64,000 nt of DNA from Gammaproteobacteria bacterium (GTDB lineage Bacteria > Pseudomonadota > Gammaproteobacteria > Pseudomonadales > Pseudohongiellaceae): contig JAQWQD010000028.1 of assembly GCA_029244985.1 (NCBI GenBank), positions 1 to 64,000 on the forward strand, given 5' to 3'. The notes beneath the pieces are model-generated. The model did not search any database. It was not told the DNA's origin and saw nothing but the letters and a program-made list of their open reading frames with translations. Position numbers and translations under genes: made by a program. Positions 1-11,598 of this stretch are shown piece by piece; position 1 is the stretch's first letter, and each line of letters opens with the position of its first letter.

Positions 1-145
1 TGTTGAGATGGTAATGCCAGGTGACAACATTAAGATGACAGTTGAAATGATTGCACCGATTGCGATGGATGAAGGGTTACGTTTCGCTATTCGTGAAGGT
101 GGTCGCACAGTTGGTGCCGGCGTTGTCGCTAAGATAATCGAGTAG
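1..145 (+). CDS. tuf: Elongation factor Tu, C-terminal fragment (5' truncated by window)
   Basis: Frame reads [47 protein letters not shown], the canonical EF-Tu C-terminus; located just upstream of rpsJ. Confidence 0.97.
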   Translation, partial: VEMVMPGDNIKMTVEMIAPIAMDEGLRFAIREGGRTVGAGVVAKIIE

Positions 146-167
146 TAATTCAGCTCATTTTCAAGAA

Positions 168-201
168 GTCGGGGTGGTTTTAAAGCCACCCCGGTTTTTT
201 G
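168..201 (+). terminator. Rho-independent terminator after tuf
   Basis: GGGGTGG-TTTTAAAG-CCACCCC followed by GGTTTTTTG. Confidence 0.9.
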
Positions 202-357
202 TTGAGGCGCAGCCTGGAATGAAAGAAATAGGGTGCTTTTGTGTAAAGATATCCCGCAATCATAGTGTGGTGGTGAAGAGATCATTAACTCCTACTTTCG
301 AGATAGCCAAATTGCCGGAAAGCTAGTGTTTTTGGGGCTTTCAGAGCCTTAAATAGC

Positions 358-386
358 TTGACTTAAAGGGTTAAGACCACTAAAAT
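358..386 (+). promoter_or_regulatory. Candidate sigma70-type promoter of the S10 operon
   Basis: TTGACT - 17 nt - TAAAAT, about 90 nt upstream of rpsJ and downstream of the tuf terminator. Confidence 0.65.
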
Positions 387-475
387 TCGGATCCTTTTTG
401 GCGTTTAGAAATTGAGCGTCAAAAAAAATAGCGGTAACTTGTTCTTTAATAAAGACTTTTTGGAGTTTTACGTAG

Positions 476-787
<312 letters not shown>

Positions 788-953
788 ATCAATAAAAATA
801 TAGCCAGGCGATAGAGCATTCAGTCCTCGTTGCCCTTTCTGACAAAGTTTTGGAGCACTGAAATATCCAAATTTCCCATGCGGGAAAGCATAAGTGCAAC
901 ACGTCAGTGGCCATAGCGGGTTTTAGCCCCTTGCACGATGAGGTTTATAAAAA

Positions 954-1595
954 ATGTCTATAGGATTAGTCGGTCGAAAGAGCGGCATGACGCGCGTCTT
1001 TACTGAAGAAGGCAACTCTGTTCCTGTTACTGTTGTCGAGGTTCAGCCGAACCGCGTTACTCAAATTAAAACTCCTGATTCTGACGGCTATAGTGCGATC
1101 CAGGTGACTACTGGTTCCCGCCGTGTGAGCCGTGTGAGTAAAGCAGCAGCTGGGCACTATGCAAAGGCAAACACGGAAGCAGGCGATGGTCTTTGGGAAT
1201 TTCGTACAACAGAACTAGAAGAAATTGAATTAGGTGGTGAGATCAAAGTTGATCGCTTCGAAGCTGGCCAAAAAGTAGATGTAACTGGTACTTCGAAAGG
1301 TAAAGGGTTCCAAGGTGGCGTTAAGCGTCACAACTTCCAAATGCAAGATGCGACTCACGGCAACTCCATTTCTCACCGTGCGCCAGGATCAATTGGTCAA
1401 TGTCAGACCCCTGGAAAAGTCTGGAAAGGCAAAAAGATGGCCGGCCAAATGGGAAATGTGCGCAAGACTACTCAATCCCTGGAAGTTGTAAGAGTCGATG
1501 TAGAAAACAACCTGCTTTTAATTAAGGGCGCTGTGCCTGGAGCACCGGGATCAAGCGTAATCATTAAACCTGCAATTAAGACGCGAGGTAACTAA
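954..1595 (+). CDS. rplC: 50S ribosomal protein L3
   Basis: [20 protein letters not shown]...; S10 operon order. Confidence 0.99.
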   Translation: MSIGLVGRKSGMTRVFTEEGNSVPVTVVEVQPNRVTQIKTPDSDGYSAIQVTTGSRRVSRVSKAAAGHYAKANTEAGDGLWEFRTTELEEIELGGEIKVDRFEAGQKVDVTGTSKGKGFQGGVKRHNFQMQDATHGNSISHRAPGSIGQCQTPGKVWKGKKMAGQMGNVRKTTQSLEVVRVDVENNLLLIKGAVPGAPGSSVIIKPAIKTRGN

Positions 1596-1598
1596 GCG

Positions 1599-2219
1599 AT
1601 GGAATTAGCATTAGCTTTACCTGGCAAGACAGCAGGGAAAGAAAAAATATCGATTTCAGATGAATCTTTTGGCCGTGAATACAATGAGTCATTAGTGCAT
1701 CAAACAGTTGTTACTTATTTAGCGGGTGCACGTCAGGGCAGCGTCAAACAGAAGACTCGTTCAGAGGTTCGTGGTGGTGGGCGCAAGCCATGGCGCCAAA
1801 AAGGAACCGGTCGCGCACGTGCTGGAACAATTAGAAGTCCAATTTGGCGCTCAGGAGGAGTGACATTTGCAGCAAGACCACAAGATCATTCGAAAAAACT
1901 CAATAAGAAAATGTACCGCGGAGCAATGCAGTGCATTCTTTCCGAACTAATCCGACAAGACCGATTGATTGTCGTAAATGATTTCACGATTGAAACATAC
2001 AAAACCAAAGACTTAGTCAACAAGCTCAAAGAATTTGATCTAGACAGCGTACTAATAGTTTCAGATCAAATCGAACAGAATCTTTTTCTCGCCGCAAGAA
2101 ACCTCCATAAAGTAGATGCGCTGGATGTCTCCGGACTTGATCCAGTCAGTCTTATCGGTTTTGAGAAAGTGTTGATCACTGTGCCTGCGTTAAAAAAGGT
2201 TGAGGAGATGCTTTCATGA
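1599..2219 (+). CDS. rplD: 50S ribosomal protein L4
   Basis: L4 motif [23 protein letters not shown]; operon order. Confidence 0.99.
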   Translation: MELALALPGKTAGKEKISISDESFGREYNESLVHQTVVTYLAGARQGSVKQKTRSEVRGGGRKPWRQKGTGRARAGTIRSPIWRSGGVTFAARPQDHSKKLNKKMYRGAMQCILSELIRQDRLIVVNDFTIETYKTKDLVNKLKEFDLDSVLIVSDQIEQNLFLAARNLHKVDALDVSGLDPVSLIGFEKVLITVPALKKVEEMLS

Positions 2220-2515
2220 ATGAAGAACGCATTTATGCCGTCATTTTAGCGCCGCATGTTTCAGAGAAAGCTACATTAGCTGGTGAGTTAAGTAACCAGT
2301 ACACGTTTAAGGTGGCGAATGACGCTACCAAGCCTGAAATTAAAAAAGCCGTTGAAATTATTTTTAATGTTGTTGTTGCCGATCTGCAGGTGTTAAACGT
2401 GAAGGGAAAAACCAAGCGTAATAATCGTGGCAAGATTCGCCGGCGTCCGAGTTGGAAGAAAGCTTATGTCCGACTAGAGGAAGGCCACGAAATTGATTTT
2501 GCGGATATAGGCTAA
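2216..2515 (+). CDS. rplW: 50S ribosomal protein L23
   Basis: L23 sequence; ATGA overlap with rplD. Confidence 0.98.
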   Translation: MNEERIYAVILAPHVSEKATLAGELSNQYTFKVANDATKPEIKKAVEIIFNVVVADLQVLNVKGKTKRNNRGKIRRRPSWKKAYVRLEEGHEIDFADIG

Positions 2516-2535
2516 TTGAGGTGAGGGGTTAAATC

Positions 2536-3369
2536 ATGCCAGTAGTTAAGTGTAAACCTACATCTCCAGGGCGCCGTTTTGTCGTCAAGGTTGTGAATCC
2601 TGATTTGCATAAAGGCGAACCATATGGGCCTTTAACAGCACCAAAATCTAAATCTGGTGGTCGCAACAATAAGGGGCGCATTACTCGGCGCCATGAGGGT
2701 GGAGGGCATAAGCAAAAGTATCGCATTATCGATTTCCGTCGTAACAAAGACGGTATCGAAGCTAAAGTTGAGCGACTTGAGTATGATCCGAACCGCTCTG
2801 CAAATATTGCATTGTTGCTATATGCGGATGGTGAGCGCCGTTACATAATTGCGCCGGCAAAAGTTAACAAAGATGATGTGTTGCAGTCTGGAGATGAAGC
2901 TCCTATTAAAGAAGGAAATTGCTTGCCTCTACGCAATATTCCATTGGGTAGCACCGTGCACTGTGTGGAAATGAAGCCAGGTAAAGGTGCTCAGATTGCT
3001 CGTAGTGCTGGTACTTCATTGCAGCTCGTTGCAAGAGAAGGTGATTATGCAACACTAAGACTCCGTTCAGGAGAGATGCGAAAAGTATTAAGTGAATGCC
3101 GAGCGACTCTTGGAGAAGTTTCTAATTCAGAGCACTCGCTAAGATCACTAGGTAAGGCCGGAGCGAAACGTTGGCGTGGAGTTCGCCCAACCGTGCGCGG
3201 TGTTGCCATGAATCCAGTTGATCACCCGCATGGCGGCGGTGAAGGGAGAACATCTGGTGGGCGTCACCCCGTATCACCTTGGGGTACGCCAACTAAGGGA
3301 TATAAAACTCGAACAAACAAGCGAACTGATAATATGATCGTTCGTCGTAGAAATGCCAGTCGCAAATAG
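2536..3369 (+). CDS. rplB: 50S ribosomal protein L2
   Basis: [38 protein letters not shown]. Confidence 0.99.
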   Translation: MPVVKCKPTSPGRRFVVKVVNPDLHKGEPYGPLTAPKSKSGGRNNKGRITRRHEGGGHKQKYRIIDFRRNKDGIEAKVERLEYDPNRSANIALLLYADGERRYIIAPAKVNKDDVLQSGDEAPIKEGNCLPLRNIPLGSTVHCVEMKPGKGAQIARSAGTSLQLVAREGDYATLRLRSGEMRKVLSECRATLGEVSNSEHSLRSLGKAGAKRWRGVRPTVRGVAMNPVDHPHGGGEGRTSGGRHPVSPWGTPTKGYKTRTNKRTDNMIVRRRNASRK

Positions 3370-3394
3370 CGACAAGTGATAGAGGATTAAATAC

Positions 3395-3667
3395 GTGCCA
3401 CGTTCACTGAAAAAAGGTCCATTCATTGATCTTCATCTTTTGAAGAAAGTGCAGACCGCAGCTGACAATAAAGACAAGCGACCTATTAAAACTTGGTCGC
3501 GCCGTTCAATGGTTTCACCAGACATGCTTGGGTTAACTATCGCCGTTCACAACGGCCGCCAGCATATTCCAGTGTTTATTACTGAGGATATGGTTGGTCA
3601 TAAATTGGGGGAATTTTCACAAACTCGAACTTATCGCGGCCACAATGCGGATAAAAAGGCACGCTAG
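3395..3667 (+). CDS. rpsS: 30S ribosomal protein S19 (GTG start)
   Basis: [18 protein letters not shown]... Confidence 0.99.
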   Translation: MPRSLKKGPFIDLHLLKKVQTAADNKDKRPIKTWSRRSMVSPDMLGLTIAVHNGRQHIPVFITEDMVGHKLGEFSQTRTYRGHNADKKAR

Positions 3668-3670
3668 GAG

Positions 3671-4009
3671 ATGGTTATGGAAGTTCAGGCAAGATTAAAA
3701 GGCGCGCGCCTCTCTGCACAGAAAGCAAGATTGGTTGCGGATCAAGTTCGAGGTAAAGGTGTTGAAGAAGCATTGGAGCTTCTTTCTTATAGCTCCAAAA
3801 AAGGCGCTGCCATTATTAAGAAAGTTTTAAACTCCGCGATTGCGAATGCTGAACATAACGAAGGTGCAGACGTGGATGAACTTAAAATATCAACGATTTG
3901 TGTTGATGAAGGTATGACTATGAAACGCATAATGCCGAGAGCCAAGGGTCGCGCCGATCGTATTCTCAAGCGTTCTTGTCACATAACAATTACAGTCGCT
4001 GATAGTTAG
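3671..4009 (+). CDS. rplV: 50S ribosomal protein L22
   Basis: L22 sequence and position. Confidence 0.98.
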   Translation: MVMEVQARLKGARLSAQKARLVADQVRGKGVEEALELLSYSSKKGAAIIKKVLNSAIANAEHNEGADVDELKISTICVDEGMTMKRIMPRAKGRADRILKRSCHITITVADS

Positions 4010-4018
4010 GAAATAGCT

Positions 4019-4690
4019 ATGGGTCAAAAAGTACATCCAACTGGTATTCGCCTTGGAATCGTTAAGAAGCACACTTCAGTGTGGTTTGCAGAAGGGCAAG
4101 AATATGCTGATAACTTATTAGTTGATTTGCAAGTTCGAGAATTTGTAAAGAAACGCTTGGCCAGCGCTTCCGTATCTAGAGTAGATATTGAGCGCCCAGC
4201 GCAAACCGCGAAAATTACGATCTACACTGCACGACCAGGTATCGTTATTGGTAAAAAAGGCGAAGATGTAGAAAGATTAAGAGGTGTTCTTACAAAAAAA
4301 ATGGGAATTCCTGTGCAAATCAACATTGAAGAAATCAGGAAGCCAGATTTAGATGCGCAACTGGTTGCAGACAGTGTTGCATCACAGCTAGAGCGTCGTG
4401 TGATGTTTCGCCGAGCAATGAAGCGTGCAGTGCAGAATGCTATGCGACAAGGTGCTGAAGGAATCAAAGTACAAGTTGGCGGTCGTTTAGGTGGCGCTGA
4501 AATTGCTCGTTCAGAATGGTATCGGGAAGGGCGCGTGCCTTTGCATACATTGAGAGCGGATATCGATTACGCAACTTCAGAAGCAAGCACTACCTATGGA
4601 ATTATTGGTGTGAAAGTTTGGATCTTTAAAGGTGAAATATTGGACCTTGACGAAGCTATTTTTCCAAAGCAGCAGCCAGCGTCAAGTTAA
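4019..4690 (+). CDS. rpsC: 30S ribosomal protein S3
   Basis: [24 protein letters not shown]... Confidence 0.99.
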   Translation: MGQKVHPTGIRLGIVKKHTSVWFAEGQEYADNLLVDLQVREFVKKRLASASVSRVDIERPAQTAKITIYTARPGIVIGKKGEDVERLRGVLTKKMGIPVQINIEEIRKPDLDAQLVADSVASQLERRVMFRRAMKRAVQNAMRQGAEGIKVQVGGRLGGAEIARSEWYREGRVPLHTLRADIDYATSEASTTYGIIGVKVWIFKGEILDLDEAIFPKQQPASS

Positions 4691-4717
4691 GCGAAAGCAG
4701 AATAGAGGAAGAACTAC

Positions 4718-5131
4718 GTGTTACAACCTAAGCGCACAAAATTTCGCAAGATGATGAAGGGGCGTAATCGAGGTCTAGCTCATCGAGGCAGCAAGGTGGA
4801 TTTTGGCGAGTATGGTCTTAAAGCCATTTCGCGTGGTCGTTTGACAGCACGTCAAATTGAAGCAGCTCGACGAGCAATGACACGTCATATTAAGCGAGGC
4901 GGAAAAGTCTGGATTCGAGTTTTCCCAGATAAACCAATTACCCAAAAGCCTCTTGAGGTTCGTCAGGGTAAGGGCAAAGGCAATGTTGAATATTGGGTAG
5001 CTCAAATTCAGCCGGGCCGAATCATGTTTGAAATCGAAGGTGTAGATGAGGTGGTAGCGCGAGAAGCATTTTCATTGGCTTCTGCAAAACTACCATTCGA
5101 AACATCTTTCGTAAGGCGTACAGTAATGTAA
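4718..5131 (+). CDS. rplP: 50S ribosomal protein L16 (GTG start)
   Basis: [21 protein letters not shown]... Confidence 0.99.
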   Translation: MLQPKRTKFRKMMKGRNRGLAHRGSKVDFGEYGLKAISRGRLTARQIEAARRAMTRHIKRGGKVWIRVFPDKPITQKPLEVRQGKGKGNVEYWVAQIQPGRIMFEIEGVDEVVAREAFSLASAKLPFETSFVRRTVM

Positions 5132-5185
5132 AAACTTGTTCTTAACTTTGTTGAACATAGTTTTAAGATCCCTTTAGGTAATGTA

Positions 5186-5404
5186 ATGAAAGCGGAAGAA
5201 TTAAGAGACAAGACAGTGGAAGAATTGCAGTCACAACTGCAGGAACTTTATAAGGATCAGTTTAATAATCGTATGCAAAATAGCATGGGTCAACTTGGTC
5301 AAAATCATCTTGTCAAAGAAGTGCGAAAGGACATAGCAAGAATTAAGACAATTATTTCTGAAAAGAAGAATTCAGAAACAGAACATGATAAGAGTGAAAC
5401 TTAA
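5186..5404 (+). CDS. rpmC: 50S ribosomal protein L29
   Basis: [21 protein letters not shown]... between rplP and rpsQ. Confidence 0.96.
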   Translation: MKAEELRDKTVEELQSQLQELYKDQFNNRMQNSMGQLGQNHLVKEVRKDIARIKTIISEKKNSETEHDKSET

Positions 5405-5406
5405 TT

Positions 5407-5709
5407 ATGCCGGACACTGAAACTAAAGAGAGCCAAGCTAGTACAGACGGTCAAAAAGAGCGGTCGCGTACGGCGACGGGTAGGGTTGTATCCAACAAAA
5501 TGGATAAATCTATCGTTGTGCTCGTAGAGCGGCGTGTTAAACATCCTGTTTATGGGAAAATCATTAAGCGCTCAACAAAAATTCATGCCCACGATGCAAA
5601 TAACGATTGTTTGCCAGGGGATGAGGTAACGATTAAAGAAGTTCGTCCAATATCAAAAACTAAGAGCTGGTCTCTAGTTTCAATTGATGAGCGGGCAACA
5701 CAGGTTTAA
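5407..5709 (+). CDS. rpsQ: 30S ribosomal protein S17 with a hydrophilic N-terminal extension
   Basis: [30 protein letters not shown]... S17 core; about 20 extra N-terminal residues. Confidence 0.97.
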   Translation: MPDTETKESQASTDGQKERSRTATGRVVSNKMDKSIVVLVERRVKHPVYGKIIKRSTKIHAHDANNDCLPGDEVTIKEVRPISKTKSWSLVSIDERATQV

Positions 5710-5722
5710 TTAAGAATTTGGT

Positions 5723-5747
5723 TTTGTATTTGCTAAGCAAGTACAAA
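5723..5747 (+). promoter_or_regulatory. 11-bp hairpin directly upstream of the rplN ribosome-binding site
   Basis: TTTGTATTTGC-TAA-GCAAGTACAAA (one G-U pair), 13 nt before the rplN ATG. Confidence 0.6.
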
Positions 5748-5760
5748 TTGGAGTGAATCG

Positions 5761-6129
5761 ATGATTCAAGTGCAGTCTTACTTAGACGTCGCAGATAATA
5801 GCGGCGCTAGACGCGTAATGTGTATCAAAGTGTTAGGTGGTTCTCACCGACGTTATGCGCGTATTGGTGACATTATTAAAGTTACTGTTAAGGAAGCGAT
5901 TCCTAGAGGCAAAGTTAAGAAAGGTCAGGTGTTGACTGCCTTGGTGGTAAGAACGAAGAAAGGCGTGCGTCGCGGTGATGGTTCTTTAATTCGATTCGAT
6001 GATAATGCAGCAATCTTGTTAAATAATCAGGAAGCACCAATTGGTACACGAGTATTTGGCCCAGTAACGCGTGAACTTCGAAATGAGAAGTTCATGCGAA
6101 TAATTTCACTGGCTCCTGAAGTTCTATAA
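5761..6129 (+). CDS. rplN: 50S ribosomal protein L14
   Basis: [28 protein letters not shown]... Confidence 0.99.
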   Translation: MIQVQSYLDVADNSGARRVMCIKVLGGSHRRYARIGDIIKVTVKEAIPRGKVKKGQVLTALVVRTKKGVRRGDGSLIRFDDNAAILLNNQEAPIGTRVFGPVTRELRNEKFMRIISLAPEVL

Positions 6130-6172
6130 AGAATTAAGTGAGAAGAAGTAGCGAGCGCAAGCGAGAGAATAG

Positions 6173-6484
6173 ATGAATAAGTTAAAGCGTGATGATGAAG
6201 TAATAGTAGTCACAGGAAAGGACAAAGGTAAGCGCGGAACTGTTTCTCAGATAGCAGGAGACAGAGTAGTTGTCGCTGGTGTAAATATGGTCAAGCGACA
6301 CACTAAGCCAAATCCTAACGCAGGCGTGCAAGGCGGCATAATGGAAAAGGAAGCAGCGCTGCATGTTTCTAATGTCGCGATTTTTAACCCAGAAACTAAT
6401 ACGGCTGACCGAGTTGGGATTCAGATAGACGAAGATGGCAATAAGCAGCGCATCTTTAAGTCCAACGGTCAGGTTATAGATTAA
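6173..6484 (+). CDS. rplX: 50S ribosomal protein L24
   Basis: [22 protein letters not shown]... Confidence 0.99.
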   Translation: MNKLKRDDEVIVVTGKDKGKRGTVSQIAGDRVVVAGVNMVKRHTKPNPNAGVQGGIMEKEAALHVSNVAIFNPETNTADRVGIQIDEDGNKQRIFKSNGQVID

Positions 6485-6493
6485 GAGACGATC

Positions 6494-7207
6494 ATGGCTC
6501 AGTTTAAAGATTATTATCATAAAGAAGTCGTGCCCATATTAGCGAAACAATTTAGTTTCACTAATACAATGCGTGTGCCCAAGATTACAAAAGTTGTTCT
6601 CAATATGGGCGTGGGTGAAGCGGTATCTGATAAGAAAATATTAGAGAACGCTACAAATGATCTACAGGTGATTAGTGGTCAAAAAGTAGTAATTACGAAG
6701 GCTCGTAAAAGTATTGCTGGTTTTAAGATTCGCGAAGGTTGGCCAATTGGTTGTAAAGTTACTTTACGCGGTGATCGTATGTATGAGTTTCTAGAAAGAC
6801 TCGTCAGTATTGCGATTCCAAGAATTAGAGATTTTCGCGGTTTAAGCCCAAAGTCATTTGATGGGCGTGGTAATTTTGCGATGGGCGTAAATGAACAGAT
6901 CATTTTTCCTGAAATTGATTATGACAAGATTGATACTTTGCGCGGCCTTGACATAACTATTACTACTACCGCTCAGAATGATGATGAAGGTCGTGCATTA
7001 CTCACTGCAATGCGATTTCCTTTTCGTGGTATGGGTCCTGACGCAGAGGAAAATGCTTCTACAAATAAAGAATTAGTAGAAGAGGTAGCTGAAGAAGCGC
7101 CAGTTGTAGAAGCCGGGGAAACTGTCGCTGAAACCGAAAAAGCTGAAGAGGCGCCAGCAAAAGAAGCTGCTGACAACTCATCCGAAGAAAATAAAGAGGA
7201 ACCATAG
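6494..7207 (+). CDS. rplE: 50S ribosomal protein L5 with an acidic C-terminal extension
   Basis: L5 core ending ...[12 protein letters not shown], then about 58 residues rich in E/A. Confidence 0.98.
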   Translation: MAQFKDYYHKEVVPILAKQFSFTNTMRVPKITKVVLNMGVGEAVSDKKILENATNDLQVISGQKVVITKARKSIAGFKIREGWPIGCKVTLRGDRMYEFLERLVSIAIPRIRDFRGLSPKSFDGRGNFAMGVNEQIIFPEIDYDKIDTLRGLDITITTTAQNDDEGRALLTAMRFPFRGMGPDAEENASTNKELVEEVAEEAPVVEAGETVAETEKAEEAPAKEAADNSSEENKEEP

Positions 7208-7208
7208 T

Positions 7209-7514
7209 ATGGCTAAAGCATCTATGATAGCCAGGGAAGATAAGCGATCCAAAATTGTTGCTAAATATGCTGAAAAGCGAGCAGCTCTGCGAGCTGTTCT
7301 CAGGGATGCAAACGCATCTGATGATGAGAAGTGGGTAGCGCAAGTGAAGTTACAAAAACTTCCAAGAGATGCAAGCCCAATTAGGCAGCAACGTCGCTGC
7401 CGAATCACTGGCCGCCCACATGGTGTTTATCGAAAATTTGGTCTTTGTAGAAACAAATTACGTGAAGCTGCAATGCGCGGCGATGTGCCTGGTTTAACCA
7501 AGGCAAGCTGGTAG
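7209..7514 (+). CDS. rpsN: 30S ribosomal protein S14
   Basis: S14 sequence: [28 protein letters not shown]. Confidence 0.99.
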   Translation: MAKASMIAREDKRSKIVAKYAEKRAALRAVLRDANASDDEKWVAQVKLQKLPRDASPIRQQRRCRITGRPHGVYRKFGLCRNKLREAAMRGDVPGLTKASW

Positions 7515-7528
7515 GTGGGAGTAGAGAT

Positions 7529-7924
7529 ATGAGTATGTCAGACCCAATTGCAGATTTCTTAACTCGCATTCGTAATGCGCAAATGGCGCAAATGCCACTT
7601 GTCAGCAGCCCTTCATCAAAAATTAAAGTGGCTATTAGCAAAGTGCTGCAAGACGAAGGTTACATTAACGGTTATGAGGTTAATAACGAAGACGGGAAGT
7701 CAGTCATTAATGTTGATCTTAAATATTTCCAAGGCAAACCTGTCATTGAGGAAATTAAACGAGTTAGTCGACCCGGTCTCCGCAATTACAAAGGGAAAGA
7801 AGATATACCGAAGAATCGAGCCGGCCTTGGTATTGCGATACTAACAACTAATCAAGGACTAATGACTGATAAACAGGCTGATGCTGCCGGAGTTGGCGGT
7901 GAGGTACTTTGTACTGTTTTCTAA
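7529..7924 (+). CDS. rpsH: 30S ribosomal protein S8
   Basis: [18 protein letters not shown]... Confidence 0.99.
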   Translation: MSMSDPIADFLTRIRNAQMAQMPLVSSPSSKIKVAISKVLQDEGYINGYEVNNEDGKSVINVDLKYFQGKPVIEEIKRVSRPGLRNYKGKEDIPKNRAGLGIAILTTNQGLMTDKQADAAGVGGEVLCTVF

Positions 7925-7965
7925 CACGGTGCTAACTAAGCTAACTAAGAAAGAGTAACGAGAAG

Positions 7966-8499
7966 ATGTCTAGAATTGCAAACGCACCAGTGGCTATACC
8001 TAAGGGTGTTGAAACATCATTAAGTGATAGCAAGATCTCTGTTAAAGGGTCGAAAGGTAATTTAAACCTTGCGCTCCATAACTTGGTTGCTGTTGCACAA
8101 GATGGTGAAGAGCTTAAGGTTTCTGCTAGAAACACGTCGCGAGAAGCAGGGGCGATGGCAGGGACTTTTCGTTCATTGATAAATAATATGTTTTTAGGTG
8201 TAACTGAAGGGTTTCAAAAGAAACTAGAATTGCAAGGTGTTGGTTATCGCGCTAAGGCGGGCGGCAAGTCAGTTAATTTGACTGTAGGTTACTCGCATCC
8301 AATAGACTACAAATTGCCAGATGGTGTGACTGCTGAAACTCCTTCCCAAACCGAAATTGTAATTTCTGGTGCGGATAAGCAATTAGTAGGGCAGGTTGCT
8401 GCTGAAATTAGAAAATTCCGACCACCTGAGCCTTATAAAGGGAAAGGTATTCGCTACGCTGATGAGCGTGTTTTTAGAAAAGAAGCGAAGAAAAAATAG
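7966..8499 (+). CDS. rplF: 50S ribosomal protein L6
   Basis: MSRIANAPVAIPKGVE... PPEPYKGKGIRYADE. Confidence 0.99.
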   Translation: MSRIANAPVAIPKGVETSLSDSKISVKGSKGNLNLALHNLVAVAQDGEELKVSARNTSREAGAMAGTFRSLINNMFLGVTEGFQKKLELQGVGYRAKAGGKSVNLTVGYSHPIDYKLPDGVTAETPSQTEIVISGADKQLVGQVAAEIRKFRPPEPYKGKGIRYADERVFRKEAKKK

Positions 8500-8508
8500 G
8501 TTATAAAG

Positions 8509-8859
8509 ATGAGTGTTAAAAAGACAGCTCGCTTAAGAAGAGCAAAACGAGCAAGAGCAAAGATTAGTGAGCTGCGAATTAATCGCCTCTGTGTATATCG
8601 TTCGCCTCGGCACATCTACGCGCAGATTATTTCGCCAGCTGGCGATGCAGTTATAGCAAGTGCTTCCACTGTTGAGAAAGACAGTAAGAAAGGAGCTACT
8701 GGCAATATTGAGGCGGCGGTTAAGGTTGGTACATTAATAGCTGAGCGGGCTAAAAAAGCAGGTATCGAGGAAGTAGCCTTTGATCGCTCTGGTTATGCCT
8801 ATCACGGAAGAGTAAAAGCGTTAGCTGATGCTGCACGTGAAGGCGGATTGCAATTCTAA
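8509..8859 (+). CDS. rplR: 50S ribosomal protein L18
   Basis: [27 protein letters not shown]-terminus. Confidence 0.99.
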   Translation: MSVKKTARLRRAKRARAKISELRINRLCVYRSPRHIYAQIISPAGDAVIASASTVEKDSKKGATGNIEAAVKVGTLIAERAKKAGIEEVAFDRSGYAYHGRVKALADAAREGGLQF

Positions 8860-8871
8860 GGAATTAAAAAT

Positions 8872-9384
8872 ATGGCATTTAAAGACGAGCCAGGTAAAAA
8901 CAACGAAGAGGGCATGCAAGAGAAACTCATTCAAGTTAATCGTGTAGCCAAAGTTGTAAAAGGTGGCAGAATATTTGGTTTTACTGCTCTAACAGCAGTT
9001 GGCGATGGTAATGGTCGTGTGGGGTTTGGTCGTGGTAAGGCTCGTGAAGTGCCTTTGGCAATTCAGAAAGCGATGGAATCAGCTAGACGCAACATGATCA
9101 CTGTGAATTTGGATGGGAATACCCTGCAATACCCTATTAAGTCTCGCCACGGCGCATCAAAAGTGTATATGCAGCCGGCTTCTGAAGGTACTGGCGTAAT
9201 TGCTGGCGGAGCAATGAGGTCGATTTTGGAATTAGCCGGTGTTCAGAACGTATTAGCTAAGTGTTATGGCTCTACAAATCCGGTAAACGTTGTTCACGCT
9301 ACATTTAAGGGTCTGCGCGATATGCGTTCGCCAGAAGATATAGCAGCAAAACGCGGAAAGGCTCTAGAAGAAGTAGCAGGCTAG
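8872..9384 (+). CDS. rpsE: 30S ribosomal protein S5
   Basis: [34 protein letters not shown]. Confidence 0.99.
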   Translation: MAFKDEPGKNNEEGMQEKLIQVNRVAKVVKGGRIFGFTALTAVGDGNGRVGFGRGKAREVPLAIQKAMESARRNMITVNLDGNTLQYPIKSRHGASKVYMQPASEGTGVIAGGAMRSILELAGVQNVLAKCYGSTNPVNVVHATFKGLRDMRSPEDIAAKRGKALEEVAG

Positions 9385-9403
9385 CTGGATAAGGATTAGA
9401 ACG

Positions 9404-9595
9404 ATGGCAAAAAAGAAGACTGTCAAAGTTGTTTTAGTGAAAAGCCCAATTGGCATTTTGCCGAAGCACAAGCTTTGTTTGAAAGGGCTTGGTCTTCGAC
9501 GTATGCGTCAATCTGTAGAAGTAGAAGATACGCCTGCAGTGCGCGGTATGATCAATAAAGTTAACTATATGTTAGCTATTGAAGGTGAGAGTTAG
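9404..9595 (+). CDS. rpmD: 50S ribosomal protein L30
   Basis: [39 protein letters not shown]. Confidence 0.98.
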   Translation: MAKKKTVKVVLVKSPIGILPKHKLCLKGLGLRRMRQSVEVEDTPAVRGMINKVNYMLAIEGES

Positions 9596-9597
9596 TC

Positions 9598-10200
9598 ATG
9601 GAACTTAATACATTAAGCCCAGCTAAGGGCAGTACCAGAGCAAAAAAGCGTGTCGGTCGAGGTATAGGTAGCGGTTCGGGGAAAACCTGCGGAACAGGGC
9701 ATAAAGGTCAAAAATCTCGCAGTGGTGGTTCGGTAAAGCCTGGATTTGAAGGCGGACAAATGCCTTTGCAAATGCGCTTGCCGAAGTTTGGTTTTAGCTC
9801 AAGGGTAGGTCGTATTACCGCAGAAGTTCGGACTTCAGAGTTGAATAAAGTAGATGGCAGTTTAATAACTATTGAGAGTTTACGGAAAGCACGAGTTATT
9901 ACCGCAAATATTAAGCGCGTTAAAGTCATGCTTTCTGGTGAAGTAGCAAAGAAATTCACTGTAGAGGGTGTTGGCGTCTCTAAAGGTGCAAAAGAAGCTA
10001 TTGAAAAAGCTGGCGGCAAAGTTATTGAAGTAAAAGCTACTGAACCTGCTAAGAAAACTGAACCAGAACCAGAACCAGAAGCTAAAGCAAAGAAGGCGGC
10101 GGAAAAAGTAAAAGTAGCGGAGGCAAAATATGCAGCACCTGCTGGGGAAAGTCCCGCAGATAAATCATCTGAAGGCGAAGATAAAGCTGACAAAGAATAA
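9598..10200 (+). CDS. rplO: 50S ribosomal protein L15 with a charged C-terminal extension
   Basis: [38 protein letters not shown]...; tail [23 protein letters not shown]... Confidence 0.98.
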   Translation: MELNTLSPAKGSTRAKKRVGRGIGSGSGKTCGTGHKGQKSRSGGSVKPGFEGGQMPLQMRLPKFGFSSRVGRITAEVRTSELNKVDGSLITIESLRKARVITANIKRVKVMLSGEVAKKFTVEGVGVSKGAKEAIEKAGGKVIEVKATEPAKKTEPEPEPEAKAKKAAEKVKVAEAKYAAPAGESPADKSSEGEDKADKE

Positions 10201-10234
10201 GTAATTGACTAATTAGTGATACTAAAATTTAAAT

Positions 10235-11560
10235 ATGGCAAATAAACCTAACATCAACCCAGAAAATATCGGCGCCGGCCTTGGCGAGCTGAAGTCGCGA
10301 CTATTATTTTTGTTGTTTGCTATTTTTGTTTATCGAGTTGGTACACATATTCCTGTGCCAGGGATTGATCCCTTGCAGCTACAGGCTTTTTTCCAACAAA
10401 ACGAAGGCACCTTTGCTGGCATGTTTAATATGTTTTCTGGTGGTGCCTTGGAGCGGATGAGCATTGTCGCCCTTGGCATCATGCCGTACATCTCCGCATC
10501 GATCATCATGCAATTGCTGACAGCAGTAAGTCCGCAATTAGAGCAGCTAAAGAAAGAAGGAGAGTCCGGTCGTCGCAAGATTACTCAGTACACCCGGTAT
10601 GGTGCGCTAGTACTAGCAACAGTACAGGGAACAGGTATGACAGTTGGTTTGTTGTCGCCGATGGCCTATAGCCCAGGCATAGCATTTAATTTGACAGCAA
10701 TTATTTCGCTGGTTACAGGTGCTATGTTTCTCATGTGGTTAGGTGAACAGATTACAGAAAAAGGTATAGGCAATGGCATATCTATGCTTATCTTTGCAGG
10801 TATTGTTGCAGGATTCCCGGCTGCTGTGGGCACATCTCTAACCCAGGCCTATGAAGGACAAATTAGTGGTGTACTGCTGTTGGTCGTTGCGCTTATCGCG
10901 GTTGGTGTTGTTGCTGGTATTGTTTATGTAGAGAGGGCTCAACGTCGTATTACGGTTAATTATGCGAAACGTCAACAGGGTCGAAAAATGTATCAGGCTC
11001 AGGCCAGTCATTTGCCGCTTAAAATTAATATGGCTGGGGTAATTCCAGCAATTTTTGCTAGCTCAATCTTATTGTTTCCAGCCTCATTGGGGCAGTGGTT
11101 CGGCCAATCGGAAGGCTCCGAATGGTTACAAGATCTTGCTCTACTCATAGGTCCAGGCCAGCCACTTTACATAATAATTTTTAGCGCAATGATTATATTT
11201 TTCTGCTTCTTTTATACCGCGTTAGTTTTTAATCCACGGGATGTTGCAGAGAACTTGAAGCGTTCTGGTGCATTTATTCCAGGTATACGTCCGGGTGAAC
11301 AAACTGCTAGGTATATTGATGGGGTTATTACCCGCTTAACAATGTTTGGGGCGATATACATTACGCTAGTTTGTTTGCTACCAAATTTCATGCAGATGAT
11401 GGCAAATGTGCCATTTAATTTAGGTGGGACTGCGTTACTAATTTCCGTTGTGGTTACTATGGATTTCTGGTCCCAAGTGCAATCTCACTTGATGTCTCAT
11501 CAATATGATTCACTTATGAAGAAATCAAAATTAGGTAGCTACGGTAGTAGTGGTATTTAA
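10235..11560 (+). CDS. secY: Preprotein translocase subunit SecY
   Basis: Multi-TM SecY sequence: [36 protein letters not shown]. Confidence 0.99.
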   Translation: MANKPNINPENIGAGLGELKSRLLFLLFAIFVYRVGTHIPVPGIDPLQLQAFFQQNEGTFAGMFNMFSGGALERMSIVALGIMPYISASIIMQLLTAVSPQLEQLKKEGESGRRKITQYTRYGALVLATVQGTGMTVGLLSPMAYSPGIAFNLTAIISLVTGAMFLMWLGEQITEKGIGNGISMLIFAGIVAGFPAAVGTSLTQAYEGQISGVLLLVVALIAVGVVAGIVYVERAQRRITVNYAKRQQGRKMYQAQASHLPLKINMAGVIPAIFASSILLFPASLGQWFGQSEGSEWLQDLALLIGPGQPLYIIIFSAMIIFFCFFYTALVFNPRDVAENLKRSGAFIPGIRPGEQTARYIDGVITRLTMFGAIYITLVCLLPNFMQMMANVPFNLGGTALLISVVVTMDFWSQVQSHLMSHQYDSLMKKSKLGSYGSSGI

Positions 11561-11598
11561 GTATAGATTTTAAATCTGTCGCTGGCAGGAGTAAGAAA

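Noticed and set aside
966-1157. Antisense ORFs inside ribosomal protein genes (e.g. 63 aa within rplC and similar ones throughout)
   Set aside because: Low-complexity shadow ORFs opposite strongly coding genes; no independent support.
7925-7965. Short direct repeat GCTAACTAA-GCTAACTAA between rpsH and rplF
   Set aside because: Only two copies of 9 bp in a short spacer; likely chance or slippage.
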